Of a stretch of 64,000 nucleotides of DNA, positions 10,086 to 22,468 are shown one piece after another. The notes beneath the pieces were generated by a model. It ran no database searches. It was given only the letters and a program-made list of their open reading frames with translations, and was not told where the DNA came from. The DNA is from Rostratula benghalensis. Its lineage: Eukaryota > Chordata > Aves > Charadriiformes > Rostratulidae. The translations under genes and the position numbers were made by a program. Location of the stretch: positions 4,880,802-4,944,801 of the forward strand of contig VXAI01000019.1 of the NCBI GenBank assembly GCA_013399305.1. Reading direction: 5' to 3'. Numbering within the stretch: position 1 is the stretch's first letter; each line of letters begins with the position of its first letter.

Positions 10086-12737
10086 ATGCAAAACCATTTC
10101 AACAAAACATATGCTTTTCACAAAAATACTTAACAGGAAACTCTCAAACAGGTGGACCCGTCACAAACACAGTATCATCAGCAGTGCACACTGTCTGGTC
10201 ACCGACTCTTCTCCCACACATCAAAGGCTGGAGCCTGCAAGCTCACTGACCACTTTGTGTTTGCAAACATAAGGATGGCAATAAAGGCTCTGTCACTATG
10301 ACCAACAGCCCATCAGAAAATTAATGACAAGAAATACAGACCTCATACTAATTCCCTAACTCACTCTCTTTCTTGCTGCTGGGTTGCAGCAAGATGTTAA
10401 TTCCTATGTCGGGCTTCGAACGCTGTTTGAATTTAGAGATGTGACCAGACTGCTCATAACCAGTAATATCTGTAACTAAAAATCTTACAATGGAGGCAGC
10501 AAAGTGCTAGGAATGACACAGACACGTGAGAGAAGGGAGTTACAACAGAGAAGGTGCCAGGGAAAAGTAGGTGGGGGGAGTAATATAGTTCATACACAGT
10601 CCACAGAGCTGAAAGATTGGGGCCGATCCAGACACGGGGAGTAAAAGAGTTAAGGAAAGGATATAATTTGAGAGGATAATCAAGACTGAAAATTGGAAAG
10701 AATACACAAATGAAATGGAGAACCAGGAACGTGCATTTTCTCCTCTTTTCATGTGGGTGTCTACAATTTCTGTGATAAACCTAGAGGGAGTAACAAAGAC
10801 CTCTCGAGAATTTCTGGATGAGCAAACATGCCAGAAATATCGACAGATGGGGGAAGCCAAAACCCAGAGAGCCGAAGGTAAAAAGGCCTACCCCTCCTCA
10901 TACGTTATGCCTTGCATCACCACCAGAAGTGGATGACCTTGAACTCAAGCTCACGTGCTTCTCCATCCGTGCTGGGTCCCATCCTGGTCCAAGTGAGACA
11001 CACAACCAATCCCTCTTCCTGCCTCTACACAAACAACCTGAGCAATCAATACATTGCATTTTCCAGGAGCTTACACATAAATACCTCAACACATACCTAC
11101 CTCTGTCTGGGAGAACTTGCTCCTTTATCCTTATTTTACTTAAAGACTTATTTTAACATACCATTTCAGAAACATCAGAACAAAAATAAAGGAGAAGAAA
11201 ACATTCTCCTGGGAGTTTACAGAAAAGTTTGGGAAAGAGACTGAAATGGACCTTCTGATGTTTTACACTAACTTAGGCAAAAGTACACTGCAAACACATG
11301 GTAAAAATAATAATATGCACTTTTCACCAGTAAACTGTAACAACTACAATGTGTTGGGTAAACGAATCTCTAAACACTGGACACACAATAGTGACATTAA
11401 TTGACTAAGTCCTGCAAATACAGAATGTGCACCAAGAAAAAAAATCTAAATTAGGGTGCCTGGGCAGTCAAAGACGCTGAAAAGTTAATGGCATCAGCCA
11501 CTGTCACTTTTATCAGTCCCAGCACATCCTTGTGGTTCCCTAAGCCAGCAGTGACGATGGCAGATGCAGATGTTTGGAGCTTGGCATTGCCAGCTAATGC
11601 CAGCTATGGGTCTTGTTCAGATCCCTTTTCAGGTACCTCATAAAGCAGAAACAGGCCAACACTCCAATTCGGCTTTCCAGCATGGTGAACAGGAGCAATG
11701 ACACTACTCTGGCTCCCACTGTTGCTATTTTAAATACAGATTTTCTAGCTTTCTCAAGACTTTTTTCTTTGCAGCAACCCTGGCCACATCACGGGGATAT
11801 GTAACCTACCCAACTGCATTTATAAGTCTCCTTATGGTCTCCTTTCCTCCATTAAATTGGAAGAAGAGGAAAAAAAAACCCACTCCAATCAGTAGTTTAG
11901 AGAATCTAGCATATAAAATATTGCATGACAGCAGTAGTGTTATTTAAGATTATGTAGTGGTTTAATAATTCAAAAGCAGAAACTGTCTGGACACTGAATC
12001 ATCAGACATGTACATTTTCTGCATCTCCAGAGAGTCTACACTGTGCCATCCACCCAGCTTCCAGACGGAAGATTATGTCTTGTTTGCTGCTCACAAAGAA
12101 CACTGACCTAGACTGAACTCAGTTAATGTAAGACACTTATTTTAAGTGCTACATATACATTTCACATATTTAAAGAGTGAACAGTTACGAAGGTGAATGT
12201 CAGAGGAATTTGCCAGCTTTCAGAAAACTGTTGGCTTGAAAAGCAACCTAGTCCAACACACACAAGTATTTTCTACACTGAAATTCCCAACACTTTAAAT
12301 CAATTTTAATAAGTACGTGGACAAAACTGAGGAAGAAAAAGAAAAAAATCATTACTGAAGGAAGCATTACTCAAGGCTCGATATTTTCTTCAGATAAGAA
12401 GGTCTGGCTGCCAAACACAGGACCAGAGGTTACATTCTTAACTCTTTACACTGGATTTCAAAGACTTACATGTAATGTATGGGATTTAAACCGTGGTCAA
12501 TAAATTATAAAATAGAGCTGTACAAACATCTCATTGTTTAATTCTAAGTTAGAATAATGGGAGCACGTGCAGCAGAAGCCCTCTTGCTTTTTAAAAACCC
12601 TGACAAATAACAAAAGCCACAAATAAGACGTGCATTATCATTACAAACTTTTTCAATAAAATAAATTCATGAAAAATGCAGCTGAAGTAGTATTTAAATG
12701 GTGTTAAATCTGCTAAAATGATTTTCTCCTGAGCTGA

Positions 12738-12832
12738 TGCTAAGGCTTAGCAAGGGATAAAAGAAATACTCTGATTGGCTCATGAAATACTAGTTAAGGA
12801 TGTGGAGTGGTTGCTATGTGATGTTATAAATA
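12738..12832 (+). promoter_or_regulatory. Motif cluster: palindrome, CCAAT box and TATA-like element
   Basis: A 15-bp inverted repeat TGCTAAGGCTTAGCA (12738-12752) is followed by a complete inverted NF-Y type CCAAT box (minus strand GAGCCAATCAGAG, about 12770-12782) and by TATAAATA (12825-12832). Each motif is common alone. Their order within 95 bp resembles a small promoter or enhancer. There is no CpG enrichment. Activity is unproven. Confidence 0.2.
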
Positions 12833-12860
12833 ATTAGCATACCTTATTTCAGAAAGAGCC

Positions 12861-13034
12861 ATGGCCCAGATTTATGCCTGCACAATGGCTCAGCAAACTA
12901 GAGGGCCAGACTGCAAGCGTAGGATCCCGTGCTGGGTAAAGAGGTTTATTATTCTTAGGCAGTTTGAGAATAGCATCTGGGGTCTTAGGAAATTTATACA
13001 CTCCGTGAAACGCAGTGAAGCATCTGTTCATTAA
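12861..13034 (+). CDS. Speculative 57-codon small ORF (no known homologue)
   Basis: An ATG in the strong context GCCATGG opens a 57-residue frame ending in TAA. It starts MAQIYACTMAQQTRG and ends HSVKRSEASVH, is rich in Arg/Lys and has no signal peptide or membrane segment. TATAAATA lies at 12825-12832 and an inverted CCAAT box (GATTGGCTC) at 12773-12781, both on the right side and in plausible order for a plus-strand promoter, although the implied 5' UTR would be only a few bases. It is antisense to STOX2 intron 2. I recognise no family, and a chance ORF is the default explanation. Confidence 0.12.
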   Translation: MAQIYACTMAQQTRGPDCKRRIPCWVKRFIILRQFENSIWGLRKFIHSVKRSEASVH

Positions 13035-14747
13035 AACACAAACAACACGGGGCAGAGAAGTGCTGCTACAGGGTGAGACAGAGAGAGGTTGTGTGACCGT
13101 GACAGATAGAGCTACACTGCTGATGCTCTCCTCTCTCAAAGCATCAGCGCCTCATTAGGAAAAATAAACTATCAGAAAACGGGAGGAAATCAGGTATTTG
13201 AAAATCGCCACAGCAAACCCAAGGGCTTAAAAAGCTGTGGCTGATTTATGAGAATATGGGTAGACAAGTGAAAAATAGCACTCGGCACAAGATGAGGTTC
13301 TCTTTACTGGAAAGGACAAAATTTTTGGATAATCCTCATACGCTGACAGGACATGTATGTTGGCTGCTAAACACATCATGGCTGGGAGAGAAAAGCATTT
13401 CTCTAGAGAGGGGGGAAAAGAGACAACAAAGGGGAGAGTATTTTTTTCCCCCAAATAATTTTCGTTATGCTTTTGGGAAGTGAGATAGGAAAAATAAGGT
13501 TCTCCTCCCTTTTTTTTTGTCTCAGTCTTGAGAAATGCACATGTCCATGGCTAGTGGAAAAAAAAAAAAAGAGGCAGCAAGAGCCTGTGTGCTAACTTGC
13601 CTCAGGCTTCTTTCTGAGCAGAGTCTACAAAATAATCCAGCCTGTTGAATTATTTTTGATGTATAGTTCTGTCTAGCAAGACTAGCACAATACACCACGA
13701 CAACTGTTAATCATGCTCCCAGGAAACCCAAGGGATGCCACCAATAAATGATCATTTCCACCACGCAATAACATTTATATAAAAACATTGATAGAATCAT
13801 TGAAAAAAATACTTGCAATCTATGGAACTCTCTAGTACATAGCTAGATGGAAAACACAGCTTGGAAAAAAGAAAAAAAATAATCAGAATGAATTAAACTG
13901 GAATTACAGTTGCAAACTTTGCCTTCTTTGCATTCTAACCTTTAGAACTTTTACCACTATTCTCAAAATCAGCCAAGCATACCGAAAAAAATCTCTAACA
14001 AAACCACAAATTGGGACAGAAAGCCAGTATTTACAAAACATATTTGCAGCAATTGTTTCCAAAGTGTAATTATTAAATGTCAAGACAGAATTGTTTATTT
14101 CAAACACAGCTCTCGACCCAGAATTATATTTTAAAATCTCAGAACTTAGTACCAGTTACAGCAAAAGCCATGTAACCTTCAAGGCTTTAATAAACTCCTG
14201 CTCTGAAAGGTAAGCAAAGGAATTCAAGACATCAAAACATGGCTGCGGTTATGCATCAGTAGTTTTCTTACTGAAGCATTTTTAATTAGCTGATTTTTCC
14301 AGCTGTAAAAGCGGTACAACAGAGAAGTTTCTCAACCAGTTTAGAGAACTGTAAACGGAGGCACAGAACAGTTAAACCTCTAGCCCAGAATCATACAAAG
14401 CACAAATGAAAAAAGTTATGCTCTCTTGCGCCATAAACCTCTGCTTAATGCTTTTACACCACACTTTTACATGTCTCTACCATTTTGCATGATTTACCAA
14501 CTCCAGAAACAGACTGTCAGGAGGGAAGCAGCATATTCCTGAGTACATTTTTAACACAGGTTTCCTTTTTTTCATGTTACAGTCCAAGATATTTTCATTT
14601 CACCATTTGATAAATATTATCAAACATTGACAAGAATATCTTCTGAACACTAGCATTATGAACCAAGTGGCTCCCCAAAATCTTCAGTCGTGGAGAGAGT
14701 TGTTGCATTAAAACAAACAAAACCCGCAAAACACCAACCCGCCCCCC

Positions 14748-14771
14748 NNNNNNNNNNNNNNNNNNNNNNNN
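14748..14771. other. Assembly gap (24 N) in a C-rich tract
   Basis: Twenty-four undetermined bases flanked by GCCCCCC on the left and CCCAAAACCC on the right. The real sequence is probably a longer C-rich simple repeat. Confidence 0.99.
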
Positions 14772-15526
14772 CCCAAAACCCAGCCAAAAACAGATTTCAA
14801 GGTTTTCAACTGTACCCAATAAGGCTCTGAAAACCATACAAACTCCTTTCAGTTTAAATATAACCTCTCCCTGAAGCAGGTACATCTTTGTCATTGGACT
14901 ATACTACTTGCATCAGGTCATCCCAGTTTTGAGGGCCTGTCCTAGGTGGAGGAAGACATGCAGCTTGTGGGAAACCTGTTCTTTATGAGAGAATACTTGA
15001 CACAGACATCTCCATGAGATTATCTCCAGGGACACTGGACAATGACACTTGAACTAGCTGAAAGATGTCAGCAGAGCTCCTCTGAGATAGATTACAACTG
15101 GCTTGAAATCCACAAGGTGGAATAAGTCTGCTCTGGCTATGACACGTGCTTTGTTCTCCTCAACGACTGAACAAGTCCTAAGGTCTTTTGACTATGATGA
15201 TACAGGTTATTTTGTGGACAAAATCACAAACAAGTTTATTCTGATACCAGTCTGAAAAAAAAAGAAATGCGAAATACAATTTGCTGTTTAGTACCTCAAG
15301 TAATTTTTAGTATTTATCTGAAGTCAGGAATTAACCCCTGCAAAATGCATCTCACGTGAATGGCTGTGTCAAAGAGCAAAGAAAAACAGACTACCAAACA
15401 CTGAAACACCCTCTACTAAGGAAGCTGAAAAGATAGGCAACCCTTTGTGCAGGGATTAGAGAATCTTTAACTGCCCTTTTACAGACATGAGCTCATCTGA
15501 CCAATGATTTATTAAAGCCCGGTTAC

Positions 15527-15679
15527 CTGGGAAGCAGGTTGTTAGGTGTTCCATTAGTGCTTCTTGTGTGACTTGTTTTCGGGCAGAGTTCATTGCTGAG
15601 ATGGCCAGGCAAAGGATTTCTCCAAGTGGAATAAACTGTGACTGACTGATGGGAGACATGCTGATGGGTGATACATCAC
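15527..15679 (-). CDS. STOX2: STOX2 coding exon, first half of the winged-helix (storkhead) domain
   Basis: A 153-nt exon on the minus strand. The acceptor is a pure T16 tract followed by ACAG (ending at 15680) and the donor is CCCAG|GTAACC. It encodes [19 protein letters not shown], then the helix-rich [31 protein letters not shown], which leads directly into GVPTPSPEILRH of the next exon. The match to vertebrate STOX2 is close to complete as I remember it. Phase 1 at both ends makes this a symmetric exon. A Met (ATG at 15661-15659) lies just before the domain with A at -3 and could serve as an internal start. The intronic reading beyond the donor (NRALINHW...) is not part of the protein. 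Confidence 0.96.
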
Positions 15680-18600
15680 CTGTAAAAAAAAAAAAAAAAG
15701 ACAACAGATGTGCAGTGAAGCGTTTTGTGTCAAAATCCGCTTGTGGAACAAGGATGCAGAGGTACCATCAGAGAAGATGTGCACAGCTCTGTAGTCTTTG
15801 TACTGAGCTGGGGATAAAGCTCTTACAACAGGGAACCACCCAATGGCTTATTTAAAAACTTACACACGGTGAACCTCAGAAAATGGGAGATACACACTAT
15901 GCAGACAGAGCATCTCAAAGGATGCAGAAGACAGATTGAGAAAAATGCCTACAATTAGCACTTACGGATGTGAAAGCTCATGCTTGAATATCCTACGAGA
16001 TAACTTCAAGAACAAAATAGTTGTATTTATTTCTCTGGACATAGAAGGGGATATTTTGCTCCCCCTTCAAAGGCTGGGGTATGGATCACCCACCACTAAC
16101 ACTTGACAGAGTATTTTTTAATAGTAACAAAGATCAGCAAAAAAAAAGACCTTAATTAAGTTAATGAATAATATTTTCACTAGGCTGATAAAGTGCAGCA
16201 TACTCTTTAAAGGCCTTAAGCTCGATACTCTAAATAGATCTGTCCTGGATCAAAGACATTGTATTTTCCAGAAGAGAAGTTGTAAGTTCCAAGATGGTCT
16301 GGAATTAACCTTGTTGTAACTTTTCTCATGTTGTCTATTAAATTCATTAATCCATACTTAAAAAAGCAATTGAAAGATCTTCAAAACGAAAACCATAAGA
16401 TAATTTACAATTTGATAACATTAAAGTCACTACACAAATACACATACACACGTGCATTTTAACATACTTTATATAAATACAGAAACGCTTTTAGGTTCTG
16501 CTCTGTACCTCCTCTTGAGGTGCTAACAGTTCCCCGGTGATCTCAAAGAGTGGGAAGCAGCAGGCTAAAAGTTTTCCTTTACCGTTGGGAAAGCAGTAAG
16601 AAAGAGTAACAGATAAAAGAAGAGGTGCTTGACTACGAATCCTTTTCTGGTCACAGGTCGGTCAACAGCCAGGGATTAAGTTTTACCTAAATGGCTTTGA
16701 AGTCTGAGGAAACTCACACTGTTTCTGCTGTCACAGAGCAACACGTTGTGGGCAAATCAGGAACCAAGTTACTGGAAATTTTTCCTCCACCATTTACAGG
16801 ATCTCATATATTCCCTATTAATTCTATACTCCTATTATGTCTACTAAACAGGAACAGCAGCTTCTAAAACTGATTATCAAAATTCATTTAATCTTGCATT
16901 ATACTCAGCACTTTGAAAAAAGGATTGGTGGGAGTAGCAAATTGTGTAACTGCTTCAGTGAGATTTATGAGCAATATTTTCCAATACGCCAGCTGCACAG
17001 TCTGTTGTACAACAACGATACACATTACCCAAGACACAACAATGATTTAAAATACACATTTGTGCTCGGCTGTCTCCTGATTTCTCCTGCTTAATCATGC
17101 CTGACCAGATGAAAGCCACAATCCCAACTCAGCAGCATTCCAAATCGAGCTTCAAGATGGCGCACCCTGAGATCCTCCTCAGGTTTACCCGACCACAGAA
17201 TGATGACCTGAAAATATAACCTCTTCTAGACTTTTTTTTTTTTTTTTCCCCATATACACCTGAAAAGTTCCAGCCATGTGTTTTACAGACAATGGCAATC
17301 AAGAAGATCATAGGCAGCTTACAGGCAAACACGCTTTGACATGACTTGGGAGCAAACACCATTTGTCCCCTCTTCATTTGAGAATGTATAAAGCACATCA
17401 CATTCATTATATTACTATTTAATAATAATTATACCTGCTGTCAGCTTAAACTTGTTCATACATTAATCTCTGTAATCAGCCAGGCACAGAAGTACCAATT
17501 TTGATCAACAGTCACTGTGCACTTTGTGTAGGGGAATCAGTTTCTTTAAATGATGATTCTATGTCCAAAAAGCATCAGAATTATGACAAGAATTATGCAG
17601 ATTTAGCCAGGCAATTTAAGAAATTACTGTCCTTCACAGAGAGATTGTGTCATTGGGTGTCCTTGTGAGCACCACTAGGTTCAGTCCAGTGCAATGTCAA
17701 ACAGGTATTGCCCTGAGTTGAGGTTTAATCAGGATCACTGGGCACTGAAATGGGCTCCCTGGGTAGCTTTAAGGGCATCCAGCCGAAGGGCAGTAACTCC
17801 CTGGATTGTTGCTTTATCCTGTTTTTCCCTGAAGTTAGAAAGCGAGTGGAAGAGGGTTATACATGGAACCTAGCAAGTGCTGCCAATTTACATAGGTTTG
17901 CTCTGGCTGCTCCCAGAAGGGTGCTCAACAAAAACTCAAACCAGTTACCCTGGGAGCAGCCCATCCCCCTGGCCCTGACCACCAGGAGCCTGCAGAGATC
18001 CACCTCCAGGATCGCTCCCAGTCGGGCTTTTTTAACTTAAAACTGGGTAAGCACAGGCTAAGAAACAATAAAATTTACCTGGCTTTCAGTAACCTTGCAC
18101 TTTGCACGATCTTTCTTCCAGCATGGAGCCACTTTTCTAAGTTAGTGTGCAGAGAACATTCTATTCTGGCTGCACATTCGACCACTGCCATCTGGGATGT
18201 GGTCACCAGGAACAAGCTGAGAGTTTGCACTGAAACACTACCCACACTTCACATAACTCATTGGTATCAAATATACATTCAAGATCAGTTCCTTGATGTT
18301 AAGACAATCTCTAGCAAAGCATGCTATAGTCACTATGCCACGGTAACATACATCCTGCTTGCACATATTTGGGAGCCTAATAACCATTTCATTAACTAGA
18401 CAGAAGACTACAATTGTCCATAAAATCACAATTTAAATGGCTTCAAATGCAACAGAAATGACCAACAAATACTGGTTTATGTGAGAGCTCTTCTGTTTTG
18501 TAAGGGACTATCAGCAGTTAAAGCCTTATTCTTTTCCACTGAGTCCTTTTCAACCTTCTCCATTATGACAAGAGAACTCTTGTTTCACCTCTGTTGTGCC

Positions 18601-21600
18601 AGAATTACCTCCACAGCTCATCATCCATAACCATCTGCTGGAGATAATTACTGGCTCTTGGTTTAAAAAGGCTGGCACACATCTGTAAAACTTTGAGTAG
18701 GCCTAGTGAAAAAAACACAACAAATTCCCTCAAATTTAGGGAGGTTCTAATTTACCAAGTTTTATCTTACCTATCCTGTGGCTCTGGGAAATTACAAGCA
18801 TCCTGTGGCTATAGTTGAACAAACTTCTTTGATGCACAACAACAGACAATATCTTGTGTTTATGATTTAATATATTAACATCAATTACATGCATAAATAC
18901 TGTTTAGCCTGTTGAACAGACAGTTTACTACAACTTCTTGAAGAAAGATCTGTTTGAAAAAATATCAAATATGCTTTTCCTAATTTTTTTTTTGGATGAC
19001 CACATCACTTGCATAAAACATCCAGCATATGGCTCCCGTTAGCTCTAACTGATGCTTGTCTCAAGCAGCTTTCTTTTGAAATCAAATTACTATCCTTGAC
19101 TTTCATATGTTTATGTTTCTAATTAAATGAAAACCGGAGCTCAGAAAGCAGTTTTCACCAGCTGACTGCACGCTTATAAAGTCTGAGCTCTGTTCCTGCA
19201 ATGTCTTTCCAAACTTTTCCCAAAAGAATTAAAAAAAAAAGTTTTCTAGACATTTTAAGTGGCATTTAATTTTCAAAAATGTGCAAATACATAATAAACA
19301 ATGAATGGGATTTGTCCTCATTTATGCCTTAGGGATTTACAGCGCTACCCTGTGGGAAAAAAAACCCCAATTACTGTTACTTAGAACAAAAGAGTATGTA
19401 GCACATAAAATAAACACGTAGGTCTTATATAGCACATTTCTTCAGTGGATTTCAAAACATTTGGAAAAACTGGGTAACCCATAACTATCTTTAACGTGCA
19501 GATGAGAAAGGGATGGTCTATAGAAGAGCTGGGAATGAAAATTGACACATCCTGAAGCCACCCCTTCCTGGGCTGGTTTATCTAGTGCCTCTGTTCCCCG
19601 CAAGTCTGGGTACCAGCACCTTGAGAGAAAATGAGGTAGACTATATTCTGCACCACGTATCAGCAATTAAATGATCAACTACATACTGATGGCAGAATTT
19701 TTATTAGTGATTCTGCTGCTGAAAAGAAGTGACCTGGAAGTCAAACTCACTGTCTCATGAAGTTTGCATGAAGATTGTTTGAAAAATCACCTCTTGACTT
19801 ATAAATGGAACCAATTCAGTACAGCCATTGTGAAGGAAAATCAAAGAAATTACAGTGCAAAGCCACACTTTATTAGAATTTATACACGCTGTTTCCCTGC
19901 AATGGGGAAGAGACCGTCTTGAGTACACTCTGCATCCTGTGAAATACAGAAAGCCAAAGCCCAGTTTCTCTTTTCCATCCAGCCTCTCAACACCTTTTTA
20001 ATCTTTTGTTTCCTATGGAGGAAGAAAAACTTTAAAAAGGATTTTTAGCCTGGCTTCCACAGGAAATGAGGCTTGCCCAATCACAGTCTCTGTGATTGCA
20101 TGTGCCACAGATGTCGAGCCTCGCTAGACAAGAGAGATTCTAACAGTGTTTGCTGTGCACATTCCATCTGGAGAGAGCTTCAGGCACAGTCACCTCCCAC
20201 TACCCAGGAGAGAACCCACTCAAAAAACACCTGTCAAGAGAAATCTGATGTCTTCACTTTCGACGCTTAACAGAGCCACGTTATTAATCAGAAAACACGA
20301 ACCCAGAGCACAGTAACTTCATGGCACCTCATGATTAAAGTGGTGGTTGCAACAGCAATCCCCTACAGAAAATTTTCTTGCCAACAGCCTGTTCTGGTCA
20401 ATACTCACCTATGATTTCACTCTGGGAAGAACTACACAAAGGTAGTTCTTTACAAACAAAAGGCAGCTAACAAACCCCAAACCACTGTTAATGGGCAAAA
20501 AGAGGATTTTTTCAGTCTAGAATATTATCCCTTTTTTTCAAGAATACCATAAGTAAAAAGCCTCTTCTAAGAAAAACACGTTTTCATATTTACTTAAGAA
20601 GTTAAATACCCAGCCTGGGTTGTACACTGCCCCCTTTCCCCCCAAACCCCAATGTGATTGAATCACTAATTATAAAATACATACATAGATGTAGCAAACA
20701 AAACCTTGCCTACATGAACTTGCAACAATGATAAGTAATTGCCATTTTAAACCAGAAAATGTTTCCATCTGATTAAACAATGGGAAGGAACAGGAAGAAT
20801 ATGCAGATCTCTCGCATATTATCCAGACTACACTGAAATACCCTGGATCTGTACTAGCACACTAACAGAGAAAAGAACACATTTTATTGGCAAACTCTGA
20901 AATAAAGAAAATTAGAAGGTGAGTTGCTTGCACTCTTCTCAGCCATAGCTAAATCCTCCTTTTAAATCACATTTCCTGGAGTACTTCACGAACAAAGCTG
21001 CAGGTTGTGTTTACTCAACAGTTACACATGCCAGAGAACTTGTAACAGGAAGAAAATAAAATTAAAGATTCATCCATTTAAGGGCAGCTCAAACAAAGGC
21101 TCCACAAACGCAGCCACACATTTTCTAACCAGCAAGCTCCTTCTGCACCTCTGAAATCACGCACACCAAAACATACCTTCCCTTGCAGACACAGGCCACG
21201 AACACTTGGAGAACGTGATTCTAACCCCCCTGAAGAAAAGACAGCAACCTTTAATGATGACCACCAGCCACACGACAAACATTTGCCTCTGAACGAAGTT
21301 CTAGTCCTTTGCCAGTTATTAACTTTACTGTGTGAACTGACCTTTTTAATCCTTCGGACCCAGCTACAAGCACCACCTCCAGGTTCACCGAGTGCCACTA
21401 ACTCTCAGGAACAGGTGCAAAATAAATTGCCCACAGCCAGCAAACTTGTCTTACATGCATTAATCCTGGGCATTTCCTGTGATTTGAATTTCCTTTTCTT
21501 TGTTCGTGTCCTGTGGCCAGCTGCCTCCTGATCCAAAGTGATATATCCCAGCACGTGTTACAACTAGGATCATAAAAAGTTTCTGCTGGAGCACGGAACT

Positions 21601-22003
21601 TTCCCAAAGGATTCAGCTGAGGAGATTTTGATGGCGTTGCTTATCCCAGGAAGGAGGGTGGGACTGTGGGGTTTTTTTAATATATTGTGTGCTTTAGAAT
21701 GTGCTTCCTCAAACAATCTTTTTTAGATGCATCTTTTAATAAATGTCCATGTCTATATTCCTGGCACACAATATGTTAAAAAAAGGGGGACTTACCTGAA
21801 CCCCTATGGTCTGGTTCCATGCTCCAGTACAGTATCCAGAGCAGCTGTGCTGTAACAACAATGTGCATACTGGGGCTCTATATCACTGTGGGAGCTGGCT
21901 GGCTGCAGCATAGGTCAGTGCCACAGGACCTGAAAGAAGAAAAACAAAGCATGCTTTTAGGAAGTAATATGCTGAGCACCCACCTCTTGAAGCAGAAAAT
22001 TGT

Positions 22004-22029
22004 AAAAAAAAAAAAAAAAAAAAAAAAAA
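22004..22029. repeat. Poly-A tract (26 A)
   Basis: Uninterrupted run of A on the plus strand, T on the STOX2 transcript strand. It may be a slippage-expanded homopolymer. No retroposon body is recognised next to it. Confidence 0.95.
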
Positions 22030-22432
22030 TGCGGTATCTATGCAGCTCCACTGAAAGGATTCCTATCTCCCACAATTCTCACAGAAGTACAAAAAATACA
22101 TGGTTAAAAAATGACAGAGGAGGTGGAGGCAGAGAATCTAAAGGGGACTACAAATATAACTCCCACACAGTGTTTTGAAAACATCTCTCTCCTTTTTGCC
22201 CTAATTCCACGGAACGGCTGGAATCACGTTCTGACACCACCCCCTGTTCTGAAGGCACTCACAGTCTTCGCAAAGCACCTCTCCACTGCAGTGCCTCAGG
22301 ATTCTGCAGTGTCACTCCTCTTCTCCCTGGCTCTCTCTCTGCAAAGTGAAGTCATAGGAATGGATCAGCCAACCTGACTTCTCACTACCCTGCCCAGAAT
22401 CCTTTGTGAACCAAAATGAGTCATCGCTCTGG

Positions 22433-22468
22433 AAAAAAAAAAAAAAAAAAAAATTAAAAAAAAAAAAA
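22433..22468. repeat. Interrupted poly-A tract (A21-TT-A13)
   Basis: Two A-runs separated by TT. No adjacent SINE or processed-pseudogene sequence was recognised. Confidence 0.95.

Larger units (their letters stand above)
8711..15526 (-). other. STOX2 intron splitting the winged-helix domain
   Basis: A 6816-bp intron with donor GTAACC (complement of 15526-15521) and acceptor TTCTAG (complement of 8716-8711). It contains a degenerate CR1 fragment (about 9940-10085), a 24-base assembly gap (14748-14771) and an otherwise unique AT-rich sequence. A small plus-strand ORF with promoter-like flanks lies at 12861-13034 and is listed separately. ORFs between 10.0 and 11.3 kb and near 13.2-14.1 kb have no recognisable homology. 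Confidence 0.85.

Noticed and set aside
13788..13805. ATAGAATCATTG as a CR1 tail in minus orientation
   Set aside because: Not followed by the GGTTGGAAGGGACC body that every real copy shows.
21819..22178. 119-codon ORF with a poly-Lys stretch
   Set aside because: The Lys run is the translated poly-A tract at 22004-22029; chance ORF.
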